Shown in pieces: positions 54,601 through 63,101 of a stretch of DNA of 64,000 nucleotides (positions are counted from its first letter, which is position 1; the number at the start of each line of letters is the position of its first letter). The stretch comes from Heterohyrax brucei. Taxonomy: Eukaryota > Chordata > Mammalia > Hyracoidea > Procaviidae. Under the pieces are notes generated by a model. It worked only from the letters and a program-made list of their open reading frames with translations. It did no database searches and was not told where the DNA came from. The stretch covers positions 147,235,701 through 147,299,700 of the forward strand of contig CM053140.1 in NCBI GenBank assembly GCA_028571685.1, read 5' to 3'. The position numbers and the translations under genes are program-made.

Positions 54601-57600
54601 GTCAGTGAGTCAAACCCACATAGTAGTTCTGTGAGAGAAAGATACGGTGATCTGCTTCCATAAAGATTATAGCACAGAAAACCTTATGGGACAGCTCTAC
54701 CCTGTCACATAGGGTCACTGTAGTGAAAATTCAACTCAGTGGCACTTAACAACAACATAGCTTGTTAGAGGAGTCCTCAGGTGGTGCAAATGGTTAAGCA
54801 CTCAACCGCTCTCCCAAAGGGTGGCCATTGGAACCTACCCAGAGGCACCTTGGAGGAGTAGACCTGGTGATCTGCCTCTGAAAGATCATAGCCTGGAAAA
54901 CCCCGTGGAATGATTCTATTCTGCCCATAAAGGGGTTCTTAGAATTGACTTGACAGCAACTAACAACTGCGTAGCTGTAAAAGATTCTGAAGTATATTTT
55001 AAAGCATTAAAGAAAGATTGTATGTAAAGTTATATTTTTGCTTTTTAGAAAATTAATTCACATATGTTGTATATCAAATATAATTGGAATAATTGTTTAG
55101 CTGTCTTTCTGGATAAATGGTAGGTGACTATGCAAAATTCTTCCCACTGTCTTAATTCGTGAGGTACTTGTTTTTTTCACATTTAGAATGTGTTGCCACC
55201 TTCTGTAAGCTAATTTTTAGCGGTACATTTGAATACTTTCAGTAGCATAGCAGATTTTAATGTTCAACATTAAATTCGTAATGTAAGAGAGTAATATTTG
55301 TGCCACCCTTATTTAAATTTCCTCTCCTAGTCTCTACTTTTTTACTATTTTACTTTCCTTATTTGCTTTTTTAAAAAAAATCTGTTGGGTAGAGAAAATT
55401 TGGACAATGAAAACCCATAACTATTAGCATTTGCTGTAGCTCAGGCTGTTAACCAAAAGGTCAGCAGTTCCAATCTACCAGCTACTCCCTCTGGGGAAGT
55501 TTTACTCTGTCCTGTGAGTTCAGTTTGAGTCAAAATGGACTCCACAGCAACAGGTTGATTTAAATTTTTCAGTAGTGGTAAATAACAATAGTAATTAACT
55601 AAAATGTCAGTACATTTAAAGTGAAACTGAATAGGCTAAGCCTAGGGATGAAGCCCCAAAACAGCTCCGAGATAATCACAATAGCCAGCTGACTGTAATA
55701 GAGGACAAATAGGGGAGATCTGAGAGGCAGAAAAGACCTTTCAGTAACAATCATCTTTGTATCTTGGTACATTCCTGGATTTGAAATAACAAAGCCACCA
55801 TGGAAGTAACACTCAGCCTGTAGGTAGCTAGGTAACATACATTCATGATTGTACACATGTGTACAAATCCATGTATCATTTTTGCCCTGACAGAAGAATC
55901 TAAGCAGCAGCCTTAGGCAACAACACTCACTACATTCTTGAATTACATGTTCTAGTTCTGTGACTTACTCTGTTCGAGTCAGCAGAATCATGTGTAAATG
56001 TCTGTGTGCCTGGTTTTCATTTTAAACCTGTAACCAAGGCTAGCAAGTGTATTAAATCTAATTCAGTCACTTCAGGCCAACAACTTACCAGAATTTATGG
56101 GGTGCCTACTAAACTGGGCTTTTGAGAGAGAAAGATGCCTGAAAAAAACATTCCTGTCTTTAATCTTGAAAACTAATAGAACTCAAGGGTAAAAAGCTTT
56201 CAGTGAGGTATTAATTACAGATTAGAAGTAGGGGTTAAAAGAAAGTGACTTTAATTTTTTCAGCAGTAACCGTGCTGATTTATTAAATAAATTCCTAAGT
56301 ATGAGTTGTTGAAAGCATGCTGAAGATTATTTAAATTTAATGAACTTTTTCTCTGGGAAAAAAGTATATGTAGTCTTCAACAAATAAGTCATTTGTGTTA
56401 GAAGGTATAAGTATGTATATTTCTCAGGGTAAATATATATGCTGTGTTGGAATGTACTTGGCAGGACAAACTCCAGCATAGTTGCATAGTGTACATTTTA
56501 AATAGCTTATTCTCTTTAAACATATTTTCAAGTAAAAATTGTACTATCTAGAAGTTAACATAAAAAGTTAGAGTAAGCATCATTTTGAAGCTTCCATTAT
56601 ATTTTTTAACGACCAGAGCACTTAACTGCTGTCAGCACCCTTTGAATGATGCCTGAACATGTAAAATGCCAAGTTAAAGTTGTTTCTTATGACTTTAACT
56701 AAGCCAGATATACTTTATGGAAAAATAAAATCTTTCCTCAATGCTTCACACAGGTAGGAGGCAGAAAGCTTCAGAAGTCCATGGAGAAAAAGACAGGTAT
56801 TTTGAAAATAGTTTAATTAGAATTATATGAAGCTAGAATTGGGTCTAAAAATAGCTAATTGAAAAGTTGCTGTTAAATTTATAATCTTAGAAAAACAGTG
56901 ATAGAAATATAAATCTCAAGTTGTCTCAGAGATAATTCAGAATCTCTTTTCCTTTGGATCAAAGCCCTACTTTCCAAAGATTTGAAAGCTGAAAGGTACC
57001 AAGCAGGAAGTATTAGGCATTCTTAGAAAGGAAGGAATTAATGCATTATTAAAATTTGACGGCACTTGGCTGGCTGGCTTCTTCTAACACCTTCCTTTTA
57101 CTTTTTATCTTGGGTCTTTTCTGCTTTGCCCTTGTCTGGCCCTATTCTTCTTTCTGTAGTGGCAACTTGAGATTTACATTTCTGTGAAAGATCTTTCTAA
57201 ACCTGCTTTAAGAAGGTCTTTTGATTGACTTGTAGAAATCTATATATTTTATGGCATCTTAGTATTAACTGTAATTCATGATGTTCAAAATGTGTGTTTA
57301 CAGTGTATGTAAAATAAAGTGTACTATAGATGCTTGGACTTTGCTGGCTGGCCACTTAAAACCATATAATAAATGATGTAGACTCTGAGCATATGTAAAA
57401 TTGTGATTTGATTTTTGAGAAATAACTTAATAATTTACTTGTTTACTTTGCTCTTCTTTAGGTATGTTAGAGCAGAAGTTCTGGCTGGCTTTGTCAATGG
57501 CCTGTTTTTGATCTTCACTGCTTTTTTTATTTTCTCAGAAGGAGTTGAGGTATAGTAGATAATAATTAGAGTCAGTGAATTCTGTATTATAAATCTGTGT

Positions 57601-58320
57601 TAAAGATGGATGTAAGAGACCTGTTTCCACATTCACTATTGAGAGCAACCTTAGATTAAATAGTAGGTGTGTATAGGAGGGGTTTTTAATATAACTGGAA
57701 AAATTAAGGATATGTAAAATTACTTGATTGGAAAGAAATAAATGGTAGTGCTTTATAAGGCATGGCTGAAGTGTTGGCACTGTGAGAAGCAAAGTGCGAT
57801 CTGGGTAGTAGGTCACTGGGGAAGACTACTTAAAGTAGAGCCTGAAAGTTTTGCCAATGAGCTTTTAATGCTTGATAACTAAAAAGAAAGAAAGACAAGA
57901 AAAAGAAAATTTAAAGTTTGATGAACTTAAATAAGACAGTATTTCAATTTACCAAAGAAGTGTAGGTCTTAAACCAAATAGTCATGCTTTTAAATATTTA
58001 TATTGAAAAATAGCTATCCTTACCTTTTTTTTGGAATATGAGCACTGGTTTTACTGCTATAAACTATTTTGGCAGATATTTTTAGAATACTTGTAATTCT
58101 GAAAACAAAGTTTAAAAAAATGCTTTATTTACTTATTGGTTGACAAATTAGAACTTATATCAATGCTATGTGTTTGTATTATGTGTTTTCTAGAGAGCAT
58201 TAGCCCCTCCAGATGTACACCATGAGAGACTGCTACTTGTTTCAGTTCTTGGGTTTGTGGTAAACCTAATAGGAATATTTGTTTTCAAGCATGGAGGTCA
58301 TGGACATTCTCACGGCTCTG
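30471..58320 (+). CDS. SLC30A7: SLC30A7, zinc transporter ZnT7 (5' part, five exons, runs off the window)
   Basis: Coding join 30471..30550, 30779..30880, 51895..52008, 57462..57549, 58194..58320; 511 nt give residues 1-170 and one base of codon 171 of a roughly 376-residue protein. It is a cation diffusion facilitator that exchanges protons for zinc to load the Golgi and early secretory pathway, supplying enzymes such as alkaline phosphatases. Seen: cytosolic N-terminus MLPLSIKDDEYKPPKFNLFG; TM1 about 37-58; TM2 about 62-88 with the zinc-site pair H70 and D74 (SFHMFFD); TM3 about 100-126; TM4 about 139-160; then the start of the cytosolic His-rich loop (HGGHGHSHGS). TM5, TM6 and the C-terminal domain lie outside. 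All junctions are GT-AG with exact phase. No disruption seen. Confidence 0.97.
30779..30880 (+). CDS. SLC30A7: SLC30A7 coding exon 2 (residues 27-61, TM1)
   Basis: Acceptor CTTGCCTAG at 30778; donor AACTG|GTAACC. Encodes SILSDKTSRN then the first membrane helix LFFFLCLNLSFAFVELLYGI. Only 228 bp of intron separate it from exon 1, while the next intron is 21 kb. Confidence 0.96.
32390..32900 (+). repeat. L1-type 3' region (second lineage variant)
   Basis: 'gtgcctagggtcttaaaagc', 'aagtggccaccaaagacact', 'ttcagcataactagtaaaag', 'cattgtgctcttttaagagc' and 'gtggggaatttatgttggca' follow the order of an afrotherian L1 3' UTR as I remember it. No clear poly(A) tail. Confidence 0.5.
33116..34195 (-). 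mobile_element. 5'-truncated lineage-type L1 (reverse)
   Basis: Begins with a T-rich tail, then the reverse complement of the 3' UTR seen at 8700-9600 ('catatgactgagtgaaaata', 'gcagcttggcagcttttaag'), and ends in ORF2 sequence ('attattgggtcaggtggtat', 'ccaaattgctttccaaagag'). Confidence 0.85.
34458..34797 (-). mobile_element. mariner fragment, C-terminal end (reverse)
   Basis: Left end TGAGGTGTGACAAGTAAGTT preceded by TA. On the minus strand near 34700-34760 it encodes PTYSPDLASSDFFLY, the mariner motif carrying the third catalytic Asp. The rest of the transposase is missing. Confidence 0.8.
34798..35013 (+). mobile_element. mariner fragment, internally deleted (forward)
   Basis: Begins 'cagttaagtttgtgaacttg' and then jumps to sequence of the element's 3' end ('cattccagaaagagttccaa', shared with 14227-14250). 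It ends near 'catggacttaatcgtgggac', so almost all transposase sequence is deleted. Opposite orientation to its left neighbour. Confidence 0.7.
35014..35149 (+). repeat. AfroSINE (5' truncated)
   Basis: 'ctgctagccaataggtcggc' to 'gcaattgggtttggattttt'. It abuts the mariner fragment's right end. Confidence 0.8.
35156..35378 (+). repeat. AfroSINE/RTE long-form 3' segment
   Basis: 'tgtctggcaatctccttctg', 'cagccagtgaaaactttgtg' and a degraded tail ending 'ggcagctaacaacatcaaca'. Confidence 0.55.
37206..37255 (-). repeat. AfroSINE tail fragment
   Basis: 'ccactgctgttgagttgatt' and 'ctgactaacag' only. Confidence 0.5.
38648..39132 (+). pseudogene. RTE reverse transcriptase remnant
   Basis: Two open stretches (38648-38866 and 38893-39132) give the fingers/palm region of an RTE reverse transcriptase. 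At box A the expected Asp-Tyr before AKAFD reads Ser-Cys, so the active site is lost in addition to YADV downstream. Confidence 0.8.
39474..39532 (+). repeat. 33-bp direct duplication inside the RTE
   Basis: 'gatctgataagcaacattgt' starts at 39474 and again at 39507, so a 33-bp period is present about 1.8 times. Only the second copy runs on into the normal RTE sequence. Confidence 0.9.
39675..40160 (+). repeat. MaLR-type solo LTR inside the RTE
   Basis: Same family as 43243-43744: 'agaccttcctccagagccaa', 'cctactggactgtgtgagaa', 'aataaacaattctc', 'gtggtatttctgttaaagca' and 'gctgactaaaat'. RTE sequence stops at about 'ctggctcgtagatt' and resumes at 'agaaagcaaagc'. Terminal bases are degraded, so edges are approximate. 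Confidence 0.65.
40786..40986 (-). repeat. AfroSINE, variant with central insert
   Basis: 'aaatcaaacccattgtcctg', 'cttcatggaaatagacaccc', 'acttcccattggcagctggg'. Confidence 0.78.
41372..41534 (+). repeat. AfroSINE
   Basis: 'taggagtggcttagtggtta' to 'agtcagaattaacttggtga' and 'cagtgggtatggga'. Confidence 0.82.
41815..41965 (+). mobile_element. hAT-type DNA element fragment (forward)
   Basis: 'tatgtattgtgtatggctgc' and 'acaacagcagagtggagcag' followed by 'tgtgacagagacctt'. The same motif occurs in reverse at 42600-42740. Confidence 0.5.
42600..42740 (-). mobile_element. hAT-type DNA element fragment (reverse)
   Basis: 'ctgtcacaactgttgcactt', 'tgctgttgtggtaagaaagt' and 'agccatagacagtattta' are the reverse complement of the block at 41865-41960. 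The two fragments face each other across 640 bp. Confidence 0.5.
42806..42951 (-). repeat. AfroSINE
   Basis: 'accaaacctgttgccatcag', 'ccatagagtttccagggagc' and 'ccttttggttagcagcagag'. Confidence 0.85.
43243..43744 (+). repeat. MaLR-type solo LTR (ERVL-MaLR), complete
   Basis: 502 bp beginning TGTCATGGTTTGAATTGTGT and ending CTAGCTGACTAAAACA, so TG...CA ends. Flanked by a perfect 5-bp duplication CCCAG at 43238-43242 and 43745-43749, the length typical of ERVL-class integration. Contains AATAAA at about 43673 ('aaaataaacc'). No viral coding sequence; only the recombined LTR is left. Confidence 0.88.
44166..44345 (+). repeat. AfroSINE, long form
   Basis: 'aggagccctggtgacagagt', 'atgtggcagtctgcctccat', 'ccctatgggatagttctgct' and 'gttgaaattgactccatagc' followed by a T run. 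Confidence 0.85.
45640..46284 (-). mobile_element. Old L1 (reverse), ORF2/3' region
   Basis: 'ctttggagtaaggtttgaga', 'tctgtgtgaatttctccaga' and 'gtatttttgtattgctatct'-type sequence is the reverse complement of degraded L1 ORF2. It contains a tiny 'gttcgacggcacttggct' RTE/SINE-like piece near 45905. Confidence 0.6.
46285..46712 (-). repeat. MaLR-type LTR (reverse, diverged)
   Basis: 'gttagttaactagtgctgct', 'ttaacaggaaataccatgac', 'aaatttattttctaagagtt' and 'cagtaggcttgcagtctgag' are the reverse of the LTR family. The right edge near 'ccattaaca' is a guess. L1 sequence resumes on the other side. Confidence 0.55.
46713..47860 (-). mobile_element. Old L1 (reverse), interrupted by an AfroSINE
   Basis: 'ttgtgtcatttacaagtaaa', 'gaatgcaagttgcaagagca' and 'ccttgtcttgtaccagatct' are reverse L1 ORF2 patterns. 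The block continues after the SINE at 47104-47202. Confidence 0.6.
47104..47202 (-). repeat. AfroSINE fragment
   Basis: 'ccaaactcattgcagtcaag', 'ggacagagtagaattgcccc' and 'gagtttccagagagctgctg'. Confidence 0.8.
47862..47940 (-). repeat. Lineage-type L1 3' end fragment
   Basis: 'taatatgactgagtgaaaat' and 'ggaagctgcatataggtagg' match the terminal part of the L1 at 9530-9600 in reverse. Confidence 0.65.
47967..48122 (-). repeat. RTE LINE 3' end (reverse)
   Basis: 'tgttgttaggtcccattgag', 'tgcctggtcatgcactatgc' and 'ttgttgcagccactgtgtca' are the reverse of the RTE end at 40520-40650. Confidence 0.8.
48130..50320 (-). mobile_element. Old L1 sequence (reverse)
   Basis: 'tcagcataatgttttcaagt', 'actccattggctggctgtat', 'tgaccataggtgtacaaaga' and 'gtgttgggatgc'-like motifs are from L1 3' regions; the 49380-49960 part resembles the 'ttcatttactttggaacatt' class of L1M tails. 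Contains a (T)17 run at 49932-49948. Confidence 0.6.
50690..51560 (+). mobile_element. RTE LINE 3' part
   Basis: 'gaagatcaaagactacagcc', 'actggatgaataagcagcat', 'gttgtcaagaatttcatttt', 'cttggatccatgatgaacat' and the end 'agcacctcacagcaacaaca'. Parallels 39440-40650 of the larger RTE but lacks its LTR insertion. Confidence 0.85.
51895..52008 (+). CDS. SLC30A7: SLC30A7 coding exon 3 (residues 61-99, TM2 zinc site)
   Basis: Acceptor TTTGTTCTTTTGCAG; donor TATGG|GTAAGA. Encodes LGLISDSFHMFFDSTAILAG and LAASVISKWRDNDAFSY. H70 and D74 of the transport site are both intact. The exon ends just before Gly99 is completed. Confidence 0.96.
52310..52459 (+). repeat. AfroSINE
   Basis: 'aggaaaccctggtggtgtag' to 'ctatgaatcaagtgggtttg', about 300 bp after exon 3. 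Part of the tail is deleted. Confidence 0.88.
52930..53600 (+). repeat. Pyrimidine-rich low-complexity tract
   Basis: About 650 bp in which the + strand is overwhelmingly C and T ('tctcctccgtattctccttc', 'tcctctcccagt'-like runs) without a fixed repeat unit. The long open frames in all three forward readings result from this composition. Confidence 0.85.
53601..53765 (+). repeat. L2-like fragment
   Basis: 'ccactgtgagtccaatactt', 'gtgatgcaagaatgagtaag' and 'cataccttgaagt'-type sequence of an ancient LINE. Ends in (AG)n. Confidence 0.45.
53785..53943 (+). repeat. AfroSINE
   Basis: 'ctgaaaaccttggtggtgta' to 'gagttggaatggacttgaca'. Confidence 0.88.
54382..54525 (-). repeat. AfroSINE pieces in mixed orientation
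   Basis: 'accgaactaagcctgttgcc' and 'actgagttcattccaactta' are reverse, while 'aaaccctatcaggcagttct' and 'aggttcgaatcaacccagtg' are forward, so two fragments abut tail to tail. Confidence 0.6.
54552..54757 (+). repeat. AfroSINE, long form (first of a pair)
   Basis: 'aaggagctctggtggcaaaa', 'atctgcttccataaagatta', 'tatgggacagctctaccctg' and an AACAACA tail. Confidence 0.84.
54770..54966 (+). repeat. AfroSINE, long form (second of a pair)
   Basis: 'agtcctcaggtggtgcaaat', 'tgatctgcctctgaaagatc' and 'gaattgacttgacagcaact'. Twelve bases after the preceding copy's tail. Confidence 0.84.
55432..55556 (+). repeat. AfroSINE (5' truncated)
   Basis: 'ctgttaaccaaaaggtcagc' to 'caaaatggactccacagcaa'. 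Confidence 0.82.
57462..57549 (+). CDS. SLC30A7: SLC30A7 coding exon 4 (residues 99-128, TM3)
   Basis: Acceptor CTCTTCTTTAG; donor GTTGAG|GTATAG. Encodes YVRAEVLAGFVNGLFLIFTA and FFIFSEGVE, the third helix. It exits in phase 0. Confidence 0.96.
57550..58193 (+). other. SLC30A7: SLC30A7 intron 4
   Basis: 644 bp, unique and AT-rich, with a purine-rich stretch ('agaaagaaagacaagaaaaa') near 57882. No gene or repeat seen. Confidence 0.8.
58194..58320 (+). CDS. SLC30A7: SLC30A7 coding exon 5 (residues 129-171, TM4 and start of His loop)
   Basis: Acceptor TGTGTTTTCTAG; donor GGCTCTG|GTATGA. Encodes RALAPPDVHHERLLLVSVLG, FVVNLIGIFVFK and HGGHGHSHGS. The exon boundary falls inside the histidine-rich loop; the rest of the loop and TM5-TM6 are downstream of 64,000. 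Confidence 0.95.
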
Positions 58321-59687
58321 GTATGATGGTTAGAACCCTTTGTTTCTTCATTTTCCGCAAGATTTTTGTTATAATTGCTTACTTTTGAAAGTTGATAAAT
58401 AATTTTAGAAGTTAAGTTTTATGTTAATTTTTAGTAGCAAGAGTACTATGTTAATGCACTCTACTGAAGGCCTTTTTAAATTCTCTCTCCCCTTTCATGC
58501 CATTCCATTTTGTTTCCTCCTCACATTATCATATTATCTTTTTTTTGTAGAATTTCACAAGCTAATTATTTTATCAGTTTGGTGTGAATTCTTCTACACC
58601 TCTGTTGCTTGGCTGTTTAGTGTGGTACCATTATGTGAAACTCACATCAGAAAACCTCAAAATAAATCTATTAACATTTTTTTATTGTGTGTGTATGTAT
58701 ATGTATGTATGAAATTTATTACACTTTGTCTTTGTGATCCTTCCATTTGGTATGTATCAGGCTGACGTGTCTTTTTAACAGCCACATAAAAAGTCCATGA
58801 TACAAGTTACTGTGGTTTGTTAACTAGTCCTCCATTGGATAGACTCACATTTTCTCACTATTCTGTATGAAATATATTCTTGTGAACATGGTATAGCGTT
58901 TGTCCTATATGGTGTTATGGCTTAGCTCTTCTATTTAGTCTGTGAGCCATCTTGAGTTAATTTTTATATATGGTATGAGATAAGGGTCCAAAATCATTCT
59001 GTTTTGTGTAGGTACTTAGTTGTTCCAGTAGCATTTGTTTAAAAGACTATTTTTTCTTCGCTGAATTATCTGGGCACCTGTGCCAAAATCCATTGACCAT
59101 AAATATGATGGTTTATTTTTGGACTTTCAATTCGATTCCATTCAAATGTATATCTAGTTTTGTGTAAGTACTATACTGCCTTAATTAATACAGCTTTGGA
59201 ATAGTCTTTAAAATTGGAAAGTGTGAATTATTTAACTTCTTTTTAAAGATACGTTGGCTATGTGAAGTCCGTTGCATTTCTGTATAAATCGTAGCATCAC
59301 CTTGTGAGTTTCTCCAAAGCAGTCATTTGGGATTTTGTTAGGGATTGCACTGAATCTGTAGATTGGTTTGGTGAGAAATACTATCCTAACAATGTTAAGT
59401 CTCCCTATTAATGATCATGAGAGGTCTTTTTATTTCTCTTCTCTTTAATTTCTTTGGGCAGTATTTTATAGTTTTTAGTATTTAAGCATTATGTTTCTTT
59501 TATTAAATTTATTCCTAGGCATTTTGTTGTTTTTTGCTATTACTGTGAACTATGTTCTTAATTTCATTTTGTTTGTTCATTGCTAGTGTAGAAATACAGT
59601 TGATCTTTGTGTATTAATCTTGTATCTTATTACATTGCTGAACTCATTTATTAGTTGTAACAAGCTTTTGTGACTTCATTCAAAACA

Positions 59688-59727
59688 CCTGTTGCTATCC
59701 AGTCAGTTCTGACGAACAGAGGCCCTG
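59688..59727 (-). repeat. AfroSINE tail fragment
   Basis: 'acacctgttgctatccagtc' and 'agttctgacgaacag' interrupting L1 sequence. Confidence 0.55.
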
Positions 59728-61769
59728 AAGTTTCCTTAGTATTTCTTGTACATAAGATGATGTCACTGGCAAATAGTGATAGTTTTACATCTTCTTTTCC
59801 AATGGATGCCTTTAATTTGTTTGTTCATTTGTTCCTTCACCCACTCATTGCTTAATTGCTGTGGCTAGATCCGTCAGTACACTGTTAAGTAAGAGTGGTA
59901 ATAATAGACATCCTTGTCGTTTTCCTGATCTTGAGGAGAAAGTGTTCTGTCTCTCTCCGTAAGTATGATGCTAGCTCAGGGTTTTCTGGAATGCTGTTTG
60001 CCAAGTTGAGGGAGTTCCCATCTCTTCCAGGTTTGTTCAATGATTTTATTGTGAAAGCGGTGTTAGGTTTTGTCTGATGCTTTTTTCTGCATCTGTTGAG
60101 ATAATTACATAATGTTACATCCTTTGTTCAGTTAATATGGTGTATTACATTGATTGAATTTCAGGTAAGCCAGCCTTGCATTCTTGGGATAAATCCTACT
60201 TGGTCATAGTATGTAATCCTTAGATATTAGTGCATTCGGTTTGCTTGTATTTTGTTGAAATTTTGTATCTTTGTTGATAAAACATATCTGTAGTTATATT
60301 GTGATGTCTGATTTTGGTATTAGGGTACTGCTGGTGTTAATACAATTAGTTAAGCAATGATCTCTCTCTTTTTTTAGAAGAATTGTGGTGGACTGGTATT
60401 AATTCTTCTGTAAATGATAAAAGTTACCAGTAAAGTCCTCTGGGCCTAGCTTTTGTTTGTTGAAGGTTTTTAAAGCAACATCTTTGCATGTCATAGGTCT
60501 ATTCAGCTTTTCTACTTCTCCTTGAATAAGTTTTGGCAGTTGGTGTGTTTCTAAAGAATTTGTTAATTTAAGTTAATCTGATTTGTTGACCTGTTTGTTT
60601 TTTGTTATTCCTTATAATTCTTTTTATTTTCTTAAGATTAGTAGTGATATCTTTTCTTTCATTCCCGATTTTCATAATGTGTCTTTCATTTTTTCCTTTT
60701 TCAGTCTAAGTAAAGATTTGCCAGTTTTGTTGACCTTTTAAAAGAACCAAGTTTTAGTTTCACTGAGTATTGTTTTTCTGTTTCACATTATTTCTGCTGT
60801 AATAGCTATTATTCAGTTTTTGCTGTGGGTTCACTCTTGTTTCATATTTCTTAAGGTGGAAATTTATGTTGCTGATTTTAGATCATTCTTATTTTTCAAT
60901 ATTGGCACGTAAGAGCATTCAGTTTCTAAGCTGTGCTCTGGTTATAACTCATAAGTTTTGATATGTTCTATTTTTGTTTTTATTCATCTCAGTGGATAAA
61001 ATACTTTTTAATTCATTTGTTTCTTTTATTGTGTATTTTTAAGTTGTGTTCTTAATAGCTGACTTGGGTTTTATTAGTAGCATCTTAGCTTTAAACAGAT
61101 TAATAGTTCAGATTAATAGTGTCTTAAATTTATTAGTAGGTAAAACCTTTGCATCAGTATCTCTCCTGTCTTCGTCTTCATTTGTACTATCATTATAAAA
61201 GAAGTTACATTTTTATATGTTGTAAATCCATTAATACAGTTTTATAATTGTTGCTTTGTGCAGTTGTCTTTACAAATACAAATGTTCTTACCCTCTTTTA
61301 TAATACCTATGTAGTTACCTGTACCAGTGCTGCGTATTTTTTTGTGTGTGTATCTGAGCTACCATGTAGTGTTTTTGAATTTCAGCCTGAAGGACTCTTG
61401 ACTATTCTTTGCAAAGCAGGTTTTTGTTTATCTAGAAATGTCATAATTTCTCCTTCTTTTTTTTCCTTAATTTTATTTTTTATTAATTACAGTAAAAGAA
61501 TAAAATTTCTAACATCTGTCAGTTATCTCATACTCATCATAGTCTCTTCCAAATGACACCATGTTATGAGATGTTTCCTAAAATTGTCATTGTTTTTTAT
61601 CATAGCATAGTGTTCCATTGAGTATATGTACTGTGGTTTGTTCATCCATTCATCTGTTGATGGGCATCAGGATTGATTCCATCTTTTTGCTGTTGTGGAC
61701 TGTGCTGCAACAAACATTTGTGTACATGTGTCTGTTCGGAGAAATTGGAACCCTCCTTCCTTTTTAAAG

Positions 61770-61943
61770 GAGGAAACTCGGGTGCTGTAGTGGGTTAAGT
61801 GCTGCATCTGCTAACCTAAAGGCCGACAGTTGAGATCTGCCAGGTGCTCTTTGGAAACTCTATAGGGCAGTTCTGCTCTGACCTCTAGGGTAGCTATGAG
61901 TCAGACTTGGCTTGACTGCAGTGGGGTTGTTTTTTTTTTTTAA
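61770..61943 (+). repeat. AfroSINE
   Basis: 'aggaggaaactcgggtgctg' to 'gagtcagacttggcttgact' and a long T run, within reverse L1 sequence. Confidence 0.88.
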
Positions 61944-62450
61944 AGGAAAGTTTAGGTGGACATGGAATTCGTGGCTGACAGTTTTTCTTCAACACTTTGA
62001 AGATGTCATCCCATTATGTTTTGTTGTATCTTCCAGTTATCTGTTTAGAAGTCAGCTAATAATGTTATTGAGATTCCTTTGTATATGGTATTTTCTCTTT
62101 GTGTTTCATTTTCATCAGTTTGATGATTATGTGTCTAGGTGTGGCCCTGTTTGAATTTATTCTACCTGTAATTTATTGAGCTCTGTGAATGTGTAGATTA
62201 ATAATATTTTACATTAATTTTAGTAAATTTTCAGCTATAATGTCTTTGAATATTATTTTTCTGCTTCTTTTGCTTCTCCTTTTGGGACTCCTGTTTTGCA
62301 TATGTTGGTATGCTTGATATTTCCATCAGAGCCTCTGAGGCTCTGATCATTTTTCTTTAGTTTTTTCTTCTTCCTCACACTGAATAATCTATTGACTCTT
62401 ATTGCAGCTTATATCTGTTATTGAGCCCCTCTAGTACATTTTTTATTTTA

Positions 62451-62965
62451 TGCTGTGGGCTGGGAGCTATTGTGTCCTTGCCCCCTTGCCCTTTCCCCTC
62501 TCTCTCCCCATGTTTGTACTTCTCTGCTTGGCACCTTGAAACTATCAGCAGAATAACCAGCTCAGGCTAAACTATTTGCTAAACTATTTCCAGAATTATA
62601 AGCTAAGGCTAAACTATTTCCTCGAAACTGTTTGCATAATAATAAGCTCAGCCTAAACTGTTTGCATATACCTGCCCTTTGTTTGAAAGCGAGACTTCCG
62701 TGTGCTCTGTAACCAATCCAAAACATCCTATAAAGATCATGACCATTTTTGGCAATGTGTGCCACCCTGTTGTCTTCCTTCCTGTTAGCAGATGAATAAA
62801 GCTTGTAATAGAGGATTGGTGGCCATTGTTCTCCATCAGAGACCTTGGTCCCACCTCGCTTCAACTTTTCTTGGATGTGATTCTTGTGTGAGTGAGTTTT
62901 CCCATCCCCTTTCCTGCCTTCTTCGGGCTCAGACCCTTCCCAGTGCTGGTCACTGGGATGCCAGA
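62451..62965 (+). repeat. Retroviral-type solo LTR (ERV1-like), approximate ends
   Basis: Arrangement of a retroviral promoter: CCAAT at 62713-62717, TATAAA at 62729-62734 and AATAAA at 62795-62800, then a C/T-rich region. Upstream are repeated 'ctaaactattt' units at 62563-62665. No gag, pol or env sequence is next to it, so it is a lone LTR. Ends and target duplication not resolved. Confidence 0.6.
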
Positions 62966-63056
62966 TGCGGCAGTTTTAGTTACCTTTTTAACTCTAGGCT
63001 TTCTGTTAGGCTGTTTTTTGTAATTCTTATCCTTATTGATACTTTCTGTTTGGTGT

Positions 63057-63096
63057 CTCATGAGTCAGATCCGACTCGATGGCACTTGGCTGGCTA
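63057..63096 (+). repeat. AfroSINE/RTE tail fragment
   Basis: 'tcatgagtcagatccgactc' and 'gatggcacttggctggct'. Confidence 0.65.
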
Positions 63097-63101
63097 TTTG
63101 G

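Larger units (their letters stand above)
52009..57461 (+). other. SLC30A7: SLC30A7 intron 3
   Basis: Contains the SINEs listed, a long pyrimidine tract and, from about 55560 to 57461, AT-rich sequence in which I see no repeat or coding signal. Confidence 0.7.
58880..62440 (-). mobile_element. Old L1 (reverse), ORF2 and flanks, with small SINE insertions
   Basis: Reverse-strand L1 signatures: 'tctgggcacctgtgccaaaa', 'gattgcactgaatctgtaga', 'atgatcatgagaggtctttt', 'ataatagacatccttgtcgt', 'atccatgtgttg'-like and 'cattcatctgttgatgggca'. The order suggests at least two overlapping L1 pieces. 61950-62400 resembles a different L1M region ('tgatgattatgtgtctaggt'). Confidence 0.7.

Noticed and set aside
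62562-62864. 100-codon reverse frame with repeated NSLA-like endings
   Set aside because: Produced by the repeated units of the LTR read backwards.
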